Shown: positions 16,891 to 25,927, counted from the stretch's first letter. The stretch: DNA of 64,000 nt from Arthrobacter burdickii (GCF_030433645.1 NZ_JAROCG010000001.1:2976001-3040000), one strand, 5' to 3'. Program-made: numbers and translations. The notes: generated by a model from the letters alone, not told the origin.

Positions 16891-17909
16891 AAGACGATGG
16901 AACGCTGGGTGGGCACGTAGCCCATCCGCTCGTAGAGCCCGAGGGCACCGGAAGGATTCTCGGTGTCGACGCCGAGCCCCGCGTTGTCCATGCCCGCGGC
17001 CCGGTAGCGCCTCATCGCCTCGGCGAGGAGGGCCGGTGCGAGTCCGCGACCGCGCCACGCCCTCCGGACTCCCAGCAGGTCCGTGTATCCCTCGGAGTGG
17101 CCGAGGAGTTCCTTCGAGTCGGGGTCGTAACTCGCCAGCTGGTACGCCGCGACCTCGCCCTTCGCCGGGTCGACGAGCGCCAGGCTCCAGTCCGGCCGGA
17201 ACTCGGGGTGGCTGACGGTGAACTGCCACGACTCCTGGTCACGGGGTTCGCTGCCCCAGTGGTCCTGGAAGGCGTCGTTGTGCGCGAGCCGGACGAGTTC
17301 GGCGATGTTCCGGCCTGCGCCTTCCGCGAAGCTCACGAGTTCCAGTTCCGCAGGGAACGGCAGGTCGGGGATCGGCTGGTCGAGCGGCCTGGTCATCTCG
17401 GTGAAGTACCGGACGATCGTGCTGCCGCTCGCCCGGAGCAGTGCCAGGTGCGAGCTGTTGCGTTCCTCGACGTAGTTCCGGAAGACTCCCGTCGCCTGGC
17501 CCGTCTCCCGCAGGCGCATGCCGGCGCGCCAGGTCTGCCAGGCGAGGACGGCCCGGCCGACGCCACGGCCTCGCCACGCCGGGTCGACACCGCCGGCTCC
17601 ATGCACGAGCGAGGAGCCGGGGTTCATGGAGAGACGCCCGAAGGCCCGTGGCACGCCGTCACCGTCGAAGCCGGCGATGGTGTCGCGGCGGGGGTCGTTT
17701 TTCGACGCCCTCAGGGCCTGCTCGAGGTCGGCTCGCTGCTCCACCCAGTCCGGCTCGTCCACCGCGGCGATGCGCCGGATCAGCGCCAGCCAGGATTCGA
17801 TGTCCGCGTAACCCAGCGGCCGCCACTGCAGGATCTCGGGAAGGGCTGGCGCCGCGGGCGGCTGCATGCCGGCGTCGGCGTCCTGTCCGGGGATCTCGCG
17901 CGTACTCAT
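16869..17909 (-). CDS. Double-domain GNAT acetyltransferase (mycothiol-synthase-like)
   Basis: 346 residues containing two GNAT domains. The first has the acetyl-CoA loop AWRGRGVGRAVL and the second AWRGRGLAPALLAEAMRRYR with the typical downstream NPSGALGLYERMGYVPTQR. Mycothiol synthase MshD has the same two-domain plan, but this protein lacks enough recognisable MshD substrate residues for me to name it; antibiotic or metabolite acetylation is possible. The start is ATG at 17909. Its last codons are duplicated at 9791-9819 and partly at 16843-16860, marking it as the target of a recombination event. It lies 65 bp downstream of cydDC on the same strand. Confidence 0.82.
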   Translation of the reverse strand: MSTREIPGQDADAGMQPPAAPALPEILQWRPLGYADIESWLALIRRIAAVDEPDWVEQRADLEQALRASKNDPRRDTIAGFDGDGVPRAFGRLSMNPGSSLVHGAGGVDPAWRGRGVGRAVLAWQTWRAGMRLRETGQATGVFRNYVEERNSSHLALLRASGSTIVRYFTEMTRPLDQPIPDLPFPAELELVSFAEGAGRNIAELVRLAHNDAFQDHWGSEPRDQESWQFTVSHPEFRPDWSLALVDPAKGEVAAYQLASYDPDSKELLGHSEGYTDLLGVRRAWRGRGLAPALLAEAMRRYRAAGMDNAGLGVDTENPSGALGLYERMGYVPTQRSIVFDLPLPG

Positions 17910-17974
17910 GACGCCAGCGTAGGGCAGGGCGGGCGCAGGGGCGTGAATCCGTCCGCGGGTCGGACGGCGTGCCC

Positions 17975-20900
17975 TCAGGGCCGCTGCACTGCTTCGATCG
18001 GCAGGGACGCGGAAGTCCGGGCACCCAGCGCCACCACCTCGTCGCACAGAGCCGCCTCGTTGCGGTCGTGGGTCACGAGGAGGACCGCCGTGCCGGGGAG
18101 TCCACTCCGGAGGTCGGCCAGCAGCGAGCGGGCGCCGTCGGCATCGAGGTGGGCCGTCGGCTCATCGAGGAGGACGACGCCGGACCGGGTCAGCAGGGCC
18201 CGAGCCACCGCGAGCCGCTGGCGCTGGCCGCCGGACAGACGCGAGCCGCCTGCTCCCGCCTGTGCGTCCAGCCCCTCCGCGAGGCCCGCCACCATGTCCG
18301 CCAGCCCGACGGCGCGGATCGCCGCGTGCAGTTCCTCGTCCGTCGCAGGGTTCCCGGACGGGCGCGCGAGCTGCAGGTTCGAGCGCAGGCTGGAATTGAA
18401 GAGATGGCTTTCCTGGGGGCACCAGGCGATGCGCGGCGCCTCGCCGGGGGTGGCAGGCTGTCCGTCCACGACGAGCCTGCCGCTGTCAAGCGGAAGGAAC
18501 CCCAGCAGGGCCCCGATCAGGGTCGACTTGCCACTGCCCGAGGGTCCGGTGAGTCCGGTCCAGCGTCCTGGGCGGAGTTCGAGGGCGACGTCGCTCACCA
18601 CGGGGCGGCCCGGCTCGTAGCCGACGCTGGCGTCCTCGAGGGAGACCGTCCGCACCGGCGGTGCGGTGTGCGCCGCACCACTCCTGCCGCCCGCCTGCCC
18701 GCCCGCCTGCCCGTCGTCGGACGCGCCGAGCCAGGGCGTGATGCGACGGGCCACGGCCGACAGCGGACCCCAGTGCTGGACAGCCGACGTCCCCGCGACG
18801 AACGGTTCGATCAGGGCGAGCTGCATGAGCACCAGCACGGCCGTGAGATCGGCGGGCAGGCCCGTGGCACCGAGAAGGATCCCGAGCGACGCGGCGCAGC
18901 AGACAGCGACGATGACCGCGGTCGAGGCGCCGGCAGCGGCCGCCGAACGGCGGGAAGCCGCTGCGGCGCGGCCGTCCAGGCGCCGCGTCGCGTCGAGTGC
19001 TGTGCGGTGGGCGCCGTTCACCCTCAGGTCGGGCGCTGCCCTCAGGAGGCTGGTGACCCGTTCGAGGGCCTCCGCGCGCACCTGCACGCCGGCAGCCCCG
19101 GCGGCCTGCTCACGCGCCACGGCCAAAGCCGGGGCCAGCACGAGCGCACCGCCGACGGACACGAGCTGCCATCCGAGGGACGCGGGGTGCAGCACGGCGG
19201 TGGTGGCCAGCGCCGCCACTCCCGTGAGGACGGCCGTGACGACCGGCAGGACGGCGCGTGACGACAGGTCGCGCAGTTCGTCGACATCTCCGACGAGCCG
19301 CTCGATCCCGCCGGATCCGCGGGCGATCGTGCGCCAGGAGCGGCCAGCCTGGAGGAGCCCGGTCCAGAGCCTCAGCCGGGTGTCGTCGGCCCGGGAGAAC
19401 ACGGCCCGATGCAGCCAGAGGCGCTCCTCGTACCGCAGGAGGGAACGCCCGATGCCGAAGAAGCGCACCCCGACGATGGCGGTGAGGAGGTACAGGATCG
19501 GCGGCTGCTCGGCGGCCCGGACGATCAGCCACCCGCTCAGTGCGGTGAGCGCGACGGCGAACACCGAGGCACCGAGGCCCAGGGCGGCCGCCGCGAGGAA
19601 TCGCCGGTCCCAGGGTCGGACGAGGGCCAGCACCTCCCTGGCCGAGCAGAGCCATGAGGTCGTGTCGCGGGAGCGCCGGTGCGGCGCGGGCTGGTCGGGC
19701 GACACCGGCTGTGCCGCGACGATGGACGGGGAAGCCTGCGGGGCAGGAAGGCGCGGGGCCGCCTGTCCGGCGGAACCGTTCCCAAGGCGGATCTCGGCGG
19801 ACGCGACGCCCGCCGTCCCGTCGTCGTGCGCGATCAGGAGGACGGTGAGGCCGGGCCGGCGCGAGAGGATGGCCTCGCGGATGGCACGGGATGCCTCGGC
19901 GTCCACGTGCGCCGTCGGCTCGTCCATCAGCAGGAGCCGGACCGACGGGTCCTGGGCGCTGAGCAGTGCGCGCGCGACGGCGACCCGCCGCAACTCACCA
20001 GGGCTCAACTCCGCGCTGCGCCGGAATGCTAGGGCCGCACCGCCGACGGCGGCCAGGTGTTCCTCGATGGCCGGGGAATCCGCGGGCAGCCCGCCGTACA
20101 GGGCGAGCTCGTCGCGGACCGTCCCCATCAGGAGCTGCGGGTGCTGCGGGACCCAGGCGATGCCGTCATCGAGCCCGGTGACGCGTCCCTCCAGTCGGAG
20201 CCCTGCCGGGACGGCCGCTCCCCCGGCGAGCGCCCGCACGAGGGTGGACTTGCCGGAGCCGCTCGGGCCCCGGAGGGCGGTGACGGAGCCGGGTTCGAGC
20301 ACGAAGGAGACGTCCTCGAAGACGGGCGCGAGCACGCCGTCGTAGCGGGCCGAGAGCCGCTCGATGCGGATGCTGCCCGGGACGGCCGGGAGCTGTTCAG
20401 CGGGGAGTGCCGCCGGGCGGGCAGGGGCGTCGATGACGGCGTGGACCCGGGCGCCGGCCTCCTCGCCGTCCTCGCTGGCGTGGTGGGCGGCGCCGACGTC
20501 GCGCAGAGGCCCATAGCACTCGGGTGCCAGGATCAGCGCGACAAGAGCCGTCTCCAGGCCGAGATCCCCGTGGATGAGGCGCACGCCCGCGAACACCGCG
20601 ACGACGGCGACCGAGATCGTGCTGATGAGTTCGAGCGCGAGCGAGGAGAGGAAGACCGTGCGGAGCGTCGTCATCGTGCGCGATGTGTAGGTGCCGGCGA
20701 TGTCGCGCAGTGCGCGAGTCTGCTCGGCGGCGCGGCCCAGTCCCACGAGGACGGGCAGACCCTTCGCGAGTTCGAGCAGGTGGTCGGACAGGCGCCCCAG
20801 GGCGGCTGCGGCCTCCTGCGTGCGTTCCTGGGTGTGCAGGCCGATCAGTGCCATGAAGACGGGCACGAGTGGCACCGTGAGGACGATGATGAGGGCGCTG

Positions 20901-21529
20901 ATCCAGTCGGCTGCCAGGATCCGCGCACCGACGAGGAGCGGGACCACCGCGCAGGTGATGAGCGCAGGGAGGTACTGCGTGTAGTACTTGTCGAGGCCGT
21001 CGATCCCCCGGGTGAGGAGCACGGCGAGGGAACCCTGCCCGCTGCCGGCCGGCGCTGCCTGCGTGGTGCCGCCGTCATCGAGCACACGGAGCAGGGCGGC
21101 CTCGCGCAGCCGCTCCTTGACTCCGAGCGCGAGGCGGGCGGCGGTGGCGTCCTGGCCCCACGCCGCGACGGTCCGCAACGCGGCACCGAGGACTCCCTGC
21201 AGCAGGACGGCGCGGACGTCCAGGGTTCCGGCGGCGACGGACGCGATCCCGAGCGCGAGGGCCTGGGCCAGGAGCACCAGCCCTCCGGCCCGGGCGGCGG
21301 CGAGGACTCCGAGAAGGTAGACCGCCGACGCCGAACCAGCGGCTCCCGCCGGCCCCCCGGACCTCAGCACGGCCATCGGCGACACCCGGCGGGCCTCCGG
21401 TCGGGCCTCCTGTCCGGCCTCCTGTCCGGCCTCGTGTCCGCTGGTCCCGGCGCCTGGTCCGCTGGTCCCGGCGACGGCCTGAATGGGGCTCGGGAGGTCG
21501 GGCACGGGCGTCCTGGTGGCTCCGCTCAC
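17975..21529 (-). CDS. cydDC: Fused thiol-reductant ABC exporter CydDC
   Basis: A 1184-residue fusion of CydD (N-terminal half) and CydC (C-terminal half), each a membrane domain plus ATPase, needed for assembly of cytochrome bd through export of thiols to the cell exterior. Walker A motifs GPSGSGKST lie near residues 420 and 994. The CydD half has an unusual signature LSPGELRRVAVARAL and Walker B LLLMDEPTAH; the CydC half has LSGGQRQRLAVARAL and VVLLDEPTAHLD. Fusion of the two is known in several actinobacteria. The start is GTG at 21529, overlapping the cydB stop (GTGA), so the frame continuing further upstream through cydB is not coding. It is the third gene of cydA-cydB-cydDC. Confidence 0.93.
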   Translation of the reverse strand: MSGATRTPVPDLPSPIQAVAGTSGPGAGTSGHEAGQEAGQEARPEARRVSPMAVLRSGGPAGAAGSASAVYLLGVLAAARAGGLVLLAQALALGIASVAAGTLDVRAVLLQGVLGAALRTVAAWGQDATAARLALGVKERLREAALLRVLDDGGTTQAAPAGSGQGSLAVLLTRGIDGLDKYYTQYLPALITCAVVPLLVGARILAADWISALIIVLTVPLVPVFMALIGLHTQERTQEAAAALGRLSDHLLELAKGLPVLVGLGRAAEQTRALRDIAGTYTSRTMTTLRTVFLSSLALELISTISVAVVAVFAGVRLIHGDLGLETALVALILAPECYGPLRDVGAAHHASEDGEEAGARVHAVIDAPARPAALPAEQLPAVPGSIRIERLSARYDGVLAPVFEDVSFVLEPGSVTALRGPSGSGKSTLVRALAGGAAVPAGLRLEGRVTGLDDGIAWVPQHPQLLMGTVRDELALYGGLPADSPAIEEHLAAVGGAALAFRRSAELSPGELRRVAVARALLSAQDPSVRLLLMDEPTAHVDAEASRAIREAILSRRPGLTVLLIAHDDGTAGVASAEIRLGNGSAGQAAPRLPAPQASPSIVAAQPVSPDQPAPHRRSRDTTSWLCSAREVLALVRPWDRRFLAAAALGLGASVFAVALTALSGWLIVRAAEQPPILYLLTAIVGVRFFGIGRSLLRYEERLWLHRAVFSRADDTRLRLWTGLLQAGRSWRTIARGSGGIERLVGDVDELRDLSSRAVLPVVTAVLTGVAALATTAVLHPASLGWQLVSVGGALVLAPALAVAREQAAGAAGVQVRAEALERVTSLLRAAPDLRVNGAHRTALDATRRLDGRAAAASRRSAAAAGASTAVIVAVCCAASLGILLGATGLPADLTAVLVLMQLALIEPFVAGTSAVQHWGPLSAVARRITPWLGASDDGQAGGQAGGRSGAAHTAPPVRTVSLEDASVGYEPGRPVVSDVALELRPGRWTGLTGPSGSGKSTLIGALLGFLPLDSGRLVVDGQPATPGEAPRIAWCPQESHLFNSSLRSNLQLARPSGNPATDEELHAAIRAVGLADMVAGLAEGLDAQAGAGGSRLSGGQRQRLAVARALLTRSGVVLLDEPTAHLDADGARSLLADLRSGLPGTAVLLVTHDRNEAALCDEVVALGARTSASLPIEAVQRP

Positions 21530-22548
21530 AGGGCTGTCACGGGGTGCGCCGCGGGAATGCTCGCCTCGGAGACACGCTGCCGGAAGACCCAGTACGTCCA
21601 GGCCTGGTAGGCAAGGACGAGCGGAACCCCGAAGCACGCGACCACGCTCATCAGACCGAGCGTATAGGGCGAGGAGGATGCGTTCTGCACCGTCAGGTCG
21701 AATGCCGGGTCGAGGGTCGAGGGCAGGACCACGGGGAACACCGCACCGAAGATCGATCCCACGAGCGCGAGCATCCCGACTCCCAGAGCGGCGAACGCGC
21801 GCCCGTCGCGGCCCGCGACGGAGGAGCGGTAGGCGGCTGCCAGGGATCCGACGGCGAGCACGACGACGAGCCAGGTCACCGCCGACCCGGTGTCGAGCTG
21901 GACGAGGAGCGCCCACCCCAGGAACGGGATCATCGCGACCGGCAGCAGGCGGCGGAACAGGCGGTCCGCCTGCACCCGTACTCCCCCCTCGGTCTTGAGC
22001 GCGACGAAGGCCGCAGCATGGACGAGGCAGAACAGGACGACGCCGGCCGCTCCGAGGAGCGCGGAGCCGGTGGCCCAGGCGAAGGTTCCGCCCACGCGGT
22101 TGCCGTCGGCGTCGAGCGGCAGTCCCGTCGTCGTCAGCGCGAGGGCCGCACCGATGCCCGCGGCAGCCGTGAAGGAGCCGAGGGCGATCGCCCAGTCCCA
22201 GCGGTCGCGCCAGGCGTCGCTGTCCCGCTTGCCGCGGTATTCGAAGGCGACAGCCCGGAAGATCAGGCCGAGGAGCACGAGCAGGAAGGGCAGGTACAGC
22301 GCCGATAGGAGGGAGGCGTACCAGTGCGGGAATGCGGCGAACATCGCGCCGATGGCCGTCACGAGCCACACCTCGTTGCCGTCCCACACGGGGCCGACCG
22401 TGTTGAGGAGGACGCGGCGCTGGGTGTCGTTGCGGGCCATCAGCTTCATCAGCATCCCCACTCCGAGGTCGAAGCCTTCGAGGAAGAGATAGCCGGCCCA
22501 CAGCACGGCGATCAGGACGAACCAGACGGTAGGCAGTGCCTCGGTCAT
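21526..22548 (-). CDS. cydB: Cytochrome bd ubiquinol/menaquinol oxidase subunit II
   Basis: A 340-residue membrane subunit of the bd-type terminal oxidase, with about eight to nine hydrophobic segments. The N-terminal VWFVLIAVLWAGYLFLEGFD and TVGPVWDGNEVWLVTAIGAMF are hallmark CydB sequences. It pairs with CydA to reduce oxygen at low tension without pumping protons. The start is ATG at 22548, 78 bp after the cydA stop; its own stop overlaps the cydDC GTG by 3 bp. Confidence 0.95.
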   Translation of the reverse strand: MTEALPTVWFVLIAVLWAGYLFLEGFDLGVGMLMKLMARNDTQRRVLLNTVGPVWDGNEVWLVTAIGAMFAAFPHWYASLLSALYLPFLLVLLGLIFRAVAFEYRGKRDSDAWRDRWDWAIALGSFTAAAGIGAALALTTTGLPLDADGNRVGGTFAWATGSALLGAAGVVLFCLVHAAAFVALKTEGGVRVQADRLFRRLLPVAMIPFLGWALLVQLDTGSAVTWLVVVLAVGSLAAAYRSSVAGRDGRAFAALGVGMLALVGSIFGAVFPVVLPSTLDPAFDLTVQNASSSPYTLGLMSVVACFGVPLVLAYQAWTYWVFRQRVSEASIPAAHPVTAL

Positions 22549-22626
22549 CGGAGAACCTTCCAGGCGTTCGGGGACGTCGGGGATGCGGGAGCAGGAACGG
22601 TTGCGGCGGTTGCGCCGGCGGCCGGG

Positions 22627-24207
22627 TCAGTAGGCAAAGGCCAGCACATCGCCGTCGTCCTTCCTGTCGGGGTGCGACGCCTCGTCGTGCGGGCCGGCGG
22701 CGTGCGCCAACTCGGGCATGGCCGACGCCGTGCCGCCGCGCACGTAGGTGAAGAGGAGCCGGACCTCGACCACGAGGAGGACGGCATACACGGCCGTCAG
22801 GGCGACGAGTGAGGCGACCAGTTCGGCCAGCGACACGCCGGGTGATACGGCTGCCGCGGTGAACATGAACACGCTGTCGATACCGGAGGGATCCGGGTTG
22901 GGCGCGACGACGAACGGCTGCCGTCCCATCTCGGTGAAGATCCAGCCCGCCGAGTTCGCCCCGAAGGGAGCGAGGATGCCGAACACCGCGAGCCTCATGA
23001 GCCACCGGGACTCCGGCACGGTCCCCCGGCGGAGGACCCAGAGGGCTGCGGCGGCGGCCGCTGCTGCGATCGCGCCGAAACCGATCATGATGCGGAAGCC
23101 CCAGTAGGTGACCTCCATGACGGGCAGGTAGTCGATCGCGGTACCGGCACGCTCGCCGTACATCGGGTCGTCCGGGAGCGTGGTGCCGTACTTCTCCTGG
23201 TACTCGGGCAGAAGGGTGTTGACGCCCTTGACCTCGGTGGTGAAGTCGCCGTTGGCGAGGAAGGACAGCACCCCGGGAACCTCGATGACCGCGGTGATGT
23301 CGTCGCAGCTCTGCGCACCGAGGTTACCGACGGACAGGATCGAGAAGCCCGTGCCGTCGTGGCAGGCGGCCTCCGCGGCGGCCATCTTCATGGGCTGCTG
23401 GTCGAACATGAGCTTGCCCTGCAGGTCGCCCGTGATCCCGGTGCCCGCGAAGGCGATCATGGCGACGACGGCGCCGGCCCGGGCCGAGCGGAGCCATACC
23501 CTGTGGTCCACCGCACCCCGGGCACCGCCCGGGTCGCCGACGACGACGGTCCCGTCCTCGCCGAGGGTGTCGAGGCCGTCGCGGCGCCGCTTCCACAGGT
23601 GGTACCAGCTGATGCCGAGAAGGAAGGCCCCTGCGACCGCAAGGGCGCCGAAGACGGTGTGTGGGAAGGCGACGAGGGCCGTGTTGTTGGTGAAGACCGC
23701 CCACGCATCCACCATCACGGGCCGGCCGTCGACCATCTCGACGCCCACGGGGTGCTGCATCCAGGAGTTGGCCACGAGGATGAAGTAGGCGGAGAGGACC
23801 GAGGCCAGGACGGCCGCCCAGAGGCACAGCAGGTGGATGAGCCGGGGCAACCGGCCCCACCCGAAGATCCATAGGCCGAGGAAGGTCGACTCGACGAAGA
23901 AGGCGAGCAGCGCCTCCATGGCCAGGGGCGCCCCGAACACGTCGCCCACGAAGCGGCTGTACTCGCTCCACGCCATACCGAACTGGAACTCCTGCACCAG
24001 TCCCGTAGCCACGCCCATGATGAAGTTGATGAGGAAGAGCTTCCCCCAGAACTTCGTCATGCGGAGGTAGTGCTCCTTGCCGGTGCGGTGCCACACGGTC
24101 TGCATCCCGGCGACCAGGAGCCCCAGCCCGATGGTCAGGGGGACCATGAGGAAGTGGTAGACAGTCGTGATTCCGAATTGCCACCTGGCAATTTCCAAGG
24201 CTTCCAT
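22627..24207 (-). CDS. cydA: Cytochrome bd ubiquinol/menaquinol oxidase subunit I
   Basis: 526 residues with nine or so hydrophobic segments. His18 in TTVYHFLMVPLTIG corresponds to a conserved heme ligand, GWIFTEMGRQPFVV is the conserved segment after the quinol loop, and PHTVFGALAVAG probably carries another heme His. The region between helices 6 and 7 is of the short Q-loop type. The start is ATG at 24207 with GAAAGGG upstream. Three TTCTAC-N5-GTAGAA palindromes lie 41-117 bp upstream, next to a divergent BlaI-type repressor gene, so the operon is probably under BlaI control. Confidence 0.95.
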   Translation of the reverse strand: MEALEIARWQFGITTVYHFLMVPLTIGLGLLVAGMQTVWHRTGKEHYLRMTKFWGKLFLINFIMGVATGLVQEFQFGMAWSEYSRFVGDVFGAPLAMEALLAFFVESTFLGLWIFGWGRLPRLIHLLCLWAAVLASVLSAYFILVANSWMQHPVGVEMVDGRPVMVDAWAVFTNNTALVAFPHTVFGALAVAGAFLLGISWYHLWKRRRDGLDTLGEDGTVVVGDPGGARGAVDHRVWLRSARAGAVVAMIAFAGTGITGDLQGKLMFDQQPMKMAAAEAACHDGTGFSILSVGNLGAQSCDDITAVIEVPGVLSFLANGDFTTEVKGVNTLLPEYQEKYGTTLPDDPMYGERAGTAIDYLPVMEVTYWGFRIMIGFGAIAAAAAAAALWVLRRGTVPESRWLMRLAVFGILAPFGANSAGWIFTEMGRQPFVVAPNPDPSGIDSVFMFTAAAVSPGVSLAELVASLVALTAVYAVLLVVEVRLLFTYVRGGTASAMPELAHAAGPHDEASHPDRKDDGDVLAFAY

Positions 24208-24247
24208 CGGGCCCTTTCAGCAGCGCCTGGCGTCGGCGACGGCGAGA

Positions 24248-24266
24248 CTTCTACACGCCGTAGAAG
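24248..24266. promoter_or_regulatory. BlaI-type operator 1 (CTTCTAC-N5-GTAGAAG)
   Basis: A perfect 7-bp inverted repeat with a 5-bp centre, 41 bp upstream of the cydA start. The same core TTCTAC-N5-GTAGAA recurs twice more in the cydA-blaI gap, as expected for a dimeric winged-helix repressor such as BlaI/MecI/CopY. Confidence 0.7.
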
Positions 24267-24272
24267 AACTTC

Positions 24273-24289
24273 TTCTACACATCGTAGAA
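24273..24289. promoter_or_regulatory. BlaI-type operator 2 (TTCTAC-N5-GTAGAA)
   Basis: A perfect 6-bp inverted repeat with the same 5-bp spacer. Its centre is 24 bp from operator 1. Confidence 0.7.
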
Positions 24290-24301
24290 CAAATCCGCCC
24301 T

Positions 24302-24324
24302 CATTTCTACGTGGAGTAGAAATG
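24302..24324. promoter_or_regulatory. BlaI-type operator 3 (CATTTCTAC-N5-GTAGAAATG)
   Basis: The longest of the three, a 9-bp perfect inverted repeat with a 5-bp centre, 32 bp from operator 2. TTGACC at 24325-24330 immediately follows and TAGATG at 24345-24350 lies 14 nt further, a candidate promoter (short spacer) for blaI, so this site should act on the repressor's own gene. Confidence 0.72.
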
Positions 24325-24380
24325 TTGACCGCGACGTTGTACGTTAGATGCACCACGCTTCTAGCTCCCGGTGGGGAGCG

Positions 24381-24407
24381 GATCCGGGTCCGAGACGGAC
24401 CGGGATC
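24381..24407 (+). terminator. Terminator-like hairpin in the blaI leader (possible attenuator)
   Basis: Arms 24381-24392 and 24396-24407 pair over 12 bp with one mismatch around an AGA loop, followed by GCGTTTT. It lies between the candidate blaI promoter and its ribosome-binding site (AGGAAG at 24421), so it could reduce read-through into blaI. Confidence 0.5.
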
Positions 24408-24429
24408 GCGTTTTGATTGAAGGAAGAAC

Positions 24430-24798
24430 ATGGCAACGCTCGGAGACCTCGAACGCACAGTGATGGACCTGCTGTGGGCTGCGCCGGAGGCATTGACGGC
24501 AAACGAACTGCGCGACGCCATCGCCGAGGCGCCGACGGGAGAAGTGGGACGGGAACTCGCCGTCACCACGGTACTCACGGTGCTGTCGCGCCTGGAGAAG
24601 AAGGGCCTGGTGGAGCGGGAGCGCGACAGCCGCCCGCACCGGTACAGGTCCGTCACGAGCCGCGAGGACCACACGGCCGAACTCATGCACGAAGTACTCG
24701 TGACGGCGCCGGACCGCGAAGCCGTCCTGGCCCGCTTCATCGGCAGCGTCTCCGAGGCAGAAGCAGAGACCCTCCGCAAGCTGCTCGGCGGCAGCTGA
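24430..24798 (+). CDS. blaI: BlaI/MecI/CopY-family repressor
   Basis: A 122-residue winged-helix repressor. The N-terminal LGDLERTVMDLLW and the recognition-helix/wing region TTVLTVLSRLEKKGLVERERDSRPHRYRS are typical of BlaI; the C-terminal helices mediate dimerisation and contain the region cut during induction in family members. The start is ATG at 24430 with AGGAAG 4 bp upstream. It is followed after 7 bp by an M56 peptidase gene, the usual partner. No beta-lactamase is near; the nearest targets by operator sequence are its own gene and cydA. Confidence 0.9.
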   Translation: MATLGDLERTVMDLLWAAPEALTANELRDAIAEAPTGEVGRELAVTTVLTVLSRLEKKGLVERERDSRPHRYRSVTSREDHTAELMHEVLVTAPDREAVLARFIGSVSEAEAETLRKLLGGS

Positions 24799-24805
24799 CC
24801 CGTCC

Positions 24806-25810
24806 GTGTTCTGGGCCTCGTACCTGCTCGCGGCACTCGCGATCATCCTCGCGTGGCCCGCCCCGATCGCCCTGTCACGCGCCTCCTGGCCCGCACGCGC
24901 ACCCTTCACCGCCATGGTGCTCTGGCAGTCGATCGCGCTCGCCGGCGGCCTGTCCATGATCGGGGCGATGCTCGTCTGGGGCCTCCAGCCGCTGGGCGAC
25001 AACCTCGTGTCGGCATCGGCGGGGTTCTTCAACATCCTGATCGATGACGAGTCGGCCCAGACGCTCGGCGTGATCCACGTCTTCGCGATCAGTGCTGCCA
25101 CCCTGTTGTTCGGGCACCTCGTCTTCACCCTGGTCCTGACCTTCATCCGGATCCGACGACAGCGCAGACGTCACCGGGACATGCTCAACCTGCTGAGCTC
25201 TCCCGCCGCCGATCAGCCCGCGACGCTCGTGATCAGTCATCCCGCGCCCGTGGCCTACTGCCTCCCCGGCGGGGCCCGGTCGGTCACCGTCATGTCCGAC
25301 GGCCTCATGGGCCTCCTGTCCCGTGCCGAGCTCGACGCGGTCCTCCTCCACGAGAGCGCGCACCTGCACCAACGCCACCACCTGCTGCTGTGGGCGTTCG
25401 CCGCGTGGCGGTCGGCCCTGCCGTGGCTGCCGACGTCGCAGCTGGCACAGCGGGCGGTGAGCGAACTCATCGAGATGCTGGCCGACGACGAGGCCCTCCG
25501 TACCGTGGACGAGCCGACGCTCGTACGGGCCATCGCCATCGTCGGCTCCGGTGCCCTGCCGACGTCCTCCTCGGCGCAGGACGCGCTCGAGGATCCGCTC
25601 GGCGAGGAGGGCCGACCGGGCTCGGCACCCGGGACGACGGCCGTGACCGGCGGCACCACGGATGCGCAGTCGACAGCCCACCGGCTGCGGCGGCTACTCA
25701 CTCCCCTGCCGCCCCTCAGCAGGATCCAGCAGGCCGCAGCCCTGTCCGCCGCGGGCCTGCTGCTGGTGGTTCCGCCCGTCCTGCTGGTGGCTCCCGAACT
25801 CCTCGGCTGA
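24806..25810 (+). CDS. M56-family membrane metallopeptidase (BlaR1-like, no sensor domain)
   Basis: A 334-residue membrane protein with hydrophobic segments at about 5-22, 38-60, 88-112 and 305-330. The zinc-peptidase motif HESAH at 182-186 is on a cytoplasmic loop with further His residues (LHQRHH). In BlaR1/MecR1 this peptidase starts inactivation of the BlaI/MecI repressor after the drug binds an external domain. Here the chain ends after the last helix, so no penicillin-binding sensor is present and the signal must differ. The start is GTG at 24806, 7 bp after blaI. Confidence 0.85.
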   Translation: MFWASYLLAALAIILAWPAPIALSRASWPARAPFTAMVLWQSIALAGGLSMIGAMLVWGLQPLGDNLVSASAGFFNILIDDESAQTLGVIHVFAISAATLLFGHLVFTLVLTFIRIRRQRRRHRDMLNLLSSPAADQPATLVISHPAPVAYCLPGGARSVTVMSDGLMGLLSRAELDAVLLHESAHLHQRHHLLLWAFAAWRSALPWLPTSQLAQRAVSELIEMLADDEALRTVDEPTLVRAIAIVGSGALPTSSSAQDALEDPLGEEGRPGSAPGTTAVTGGTTDAQSTAHRLRRLLTPLPPLSRIQQAAALSAAGLLLVVPPVLLVAPELLG

Positions 25811-25875
25811 CCGCCCTCCCTTTCGGAGGCCAGGCGCCGCCCTTTCCTCGTCGATCGTGGGCGTCGGGTGGTCGG

Positions 25876-25893
25876 AGGGGGCAAAAACCCCCT
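25876..25893 (+). terminator. Short hairpin after the M56 gene
   Basis: AGGGGG and CCCCCT pair over 6 bp around a CAAAAA loop, followed by TCTCACC. A weak terminator for blaI-M56. Confidence 0.4.
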
Positions 25894-25927
25894 TCTCACC
25901 CCTCTTCCACCTGTGCAGCCTCATGCG

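Noticed and set aside
21530..23005. N-terminal extension of the CydDC frame through cydB into cydA
   Set aside because: It overlaps cydB and cydA in another frame, and the GTGA overlap with the cydB stop gives a natural start at 21529.
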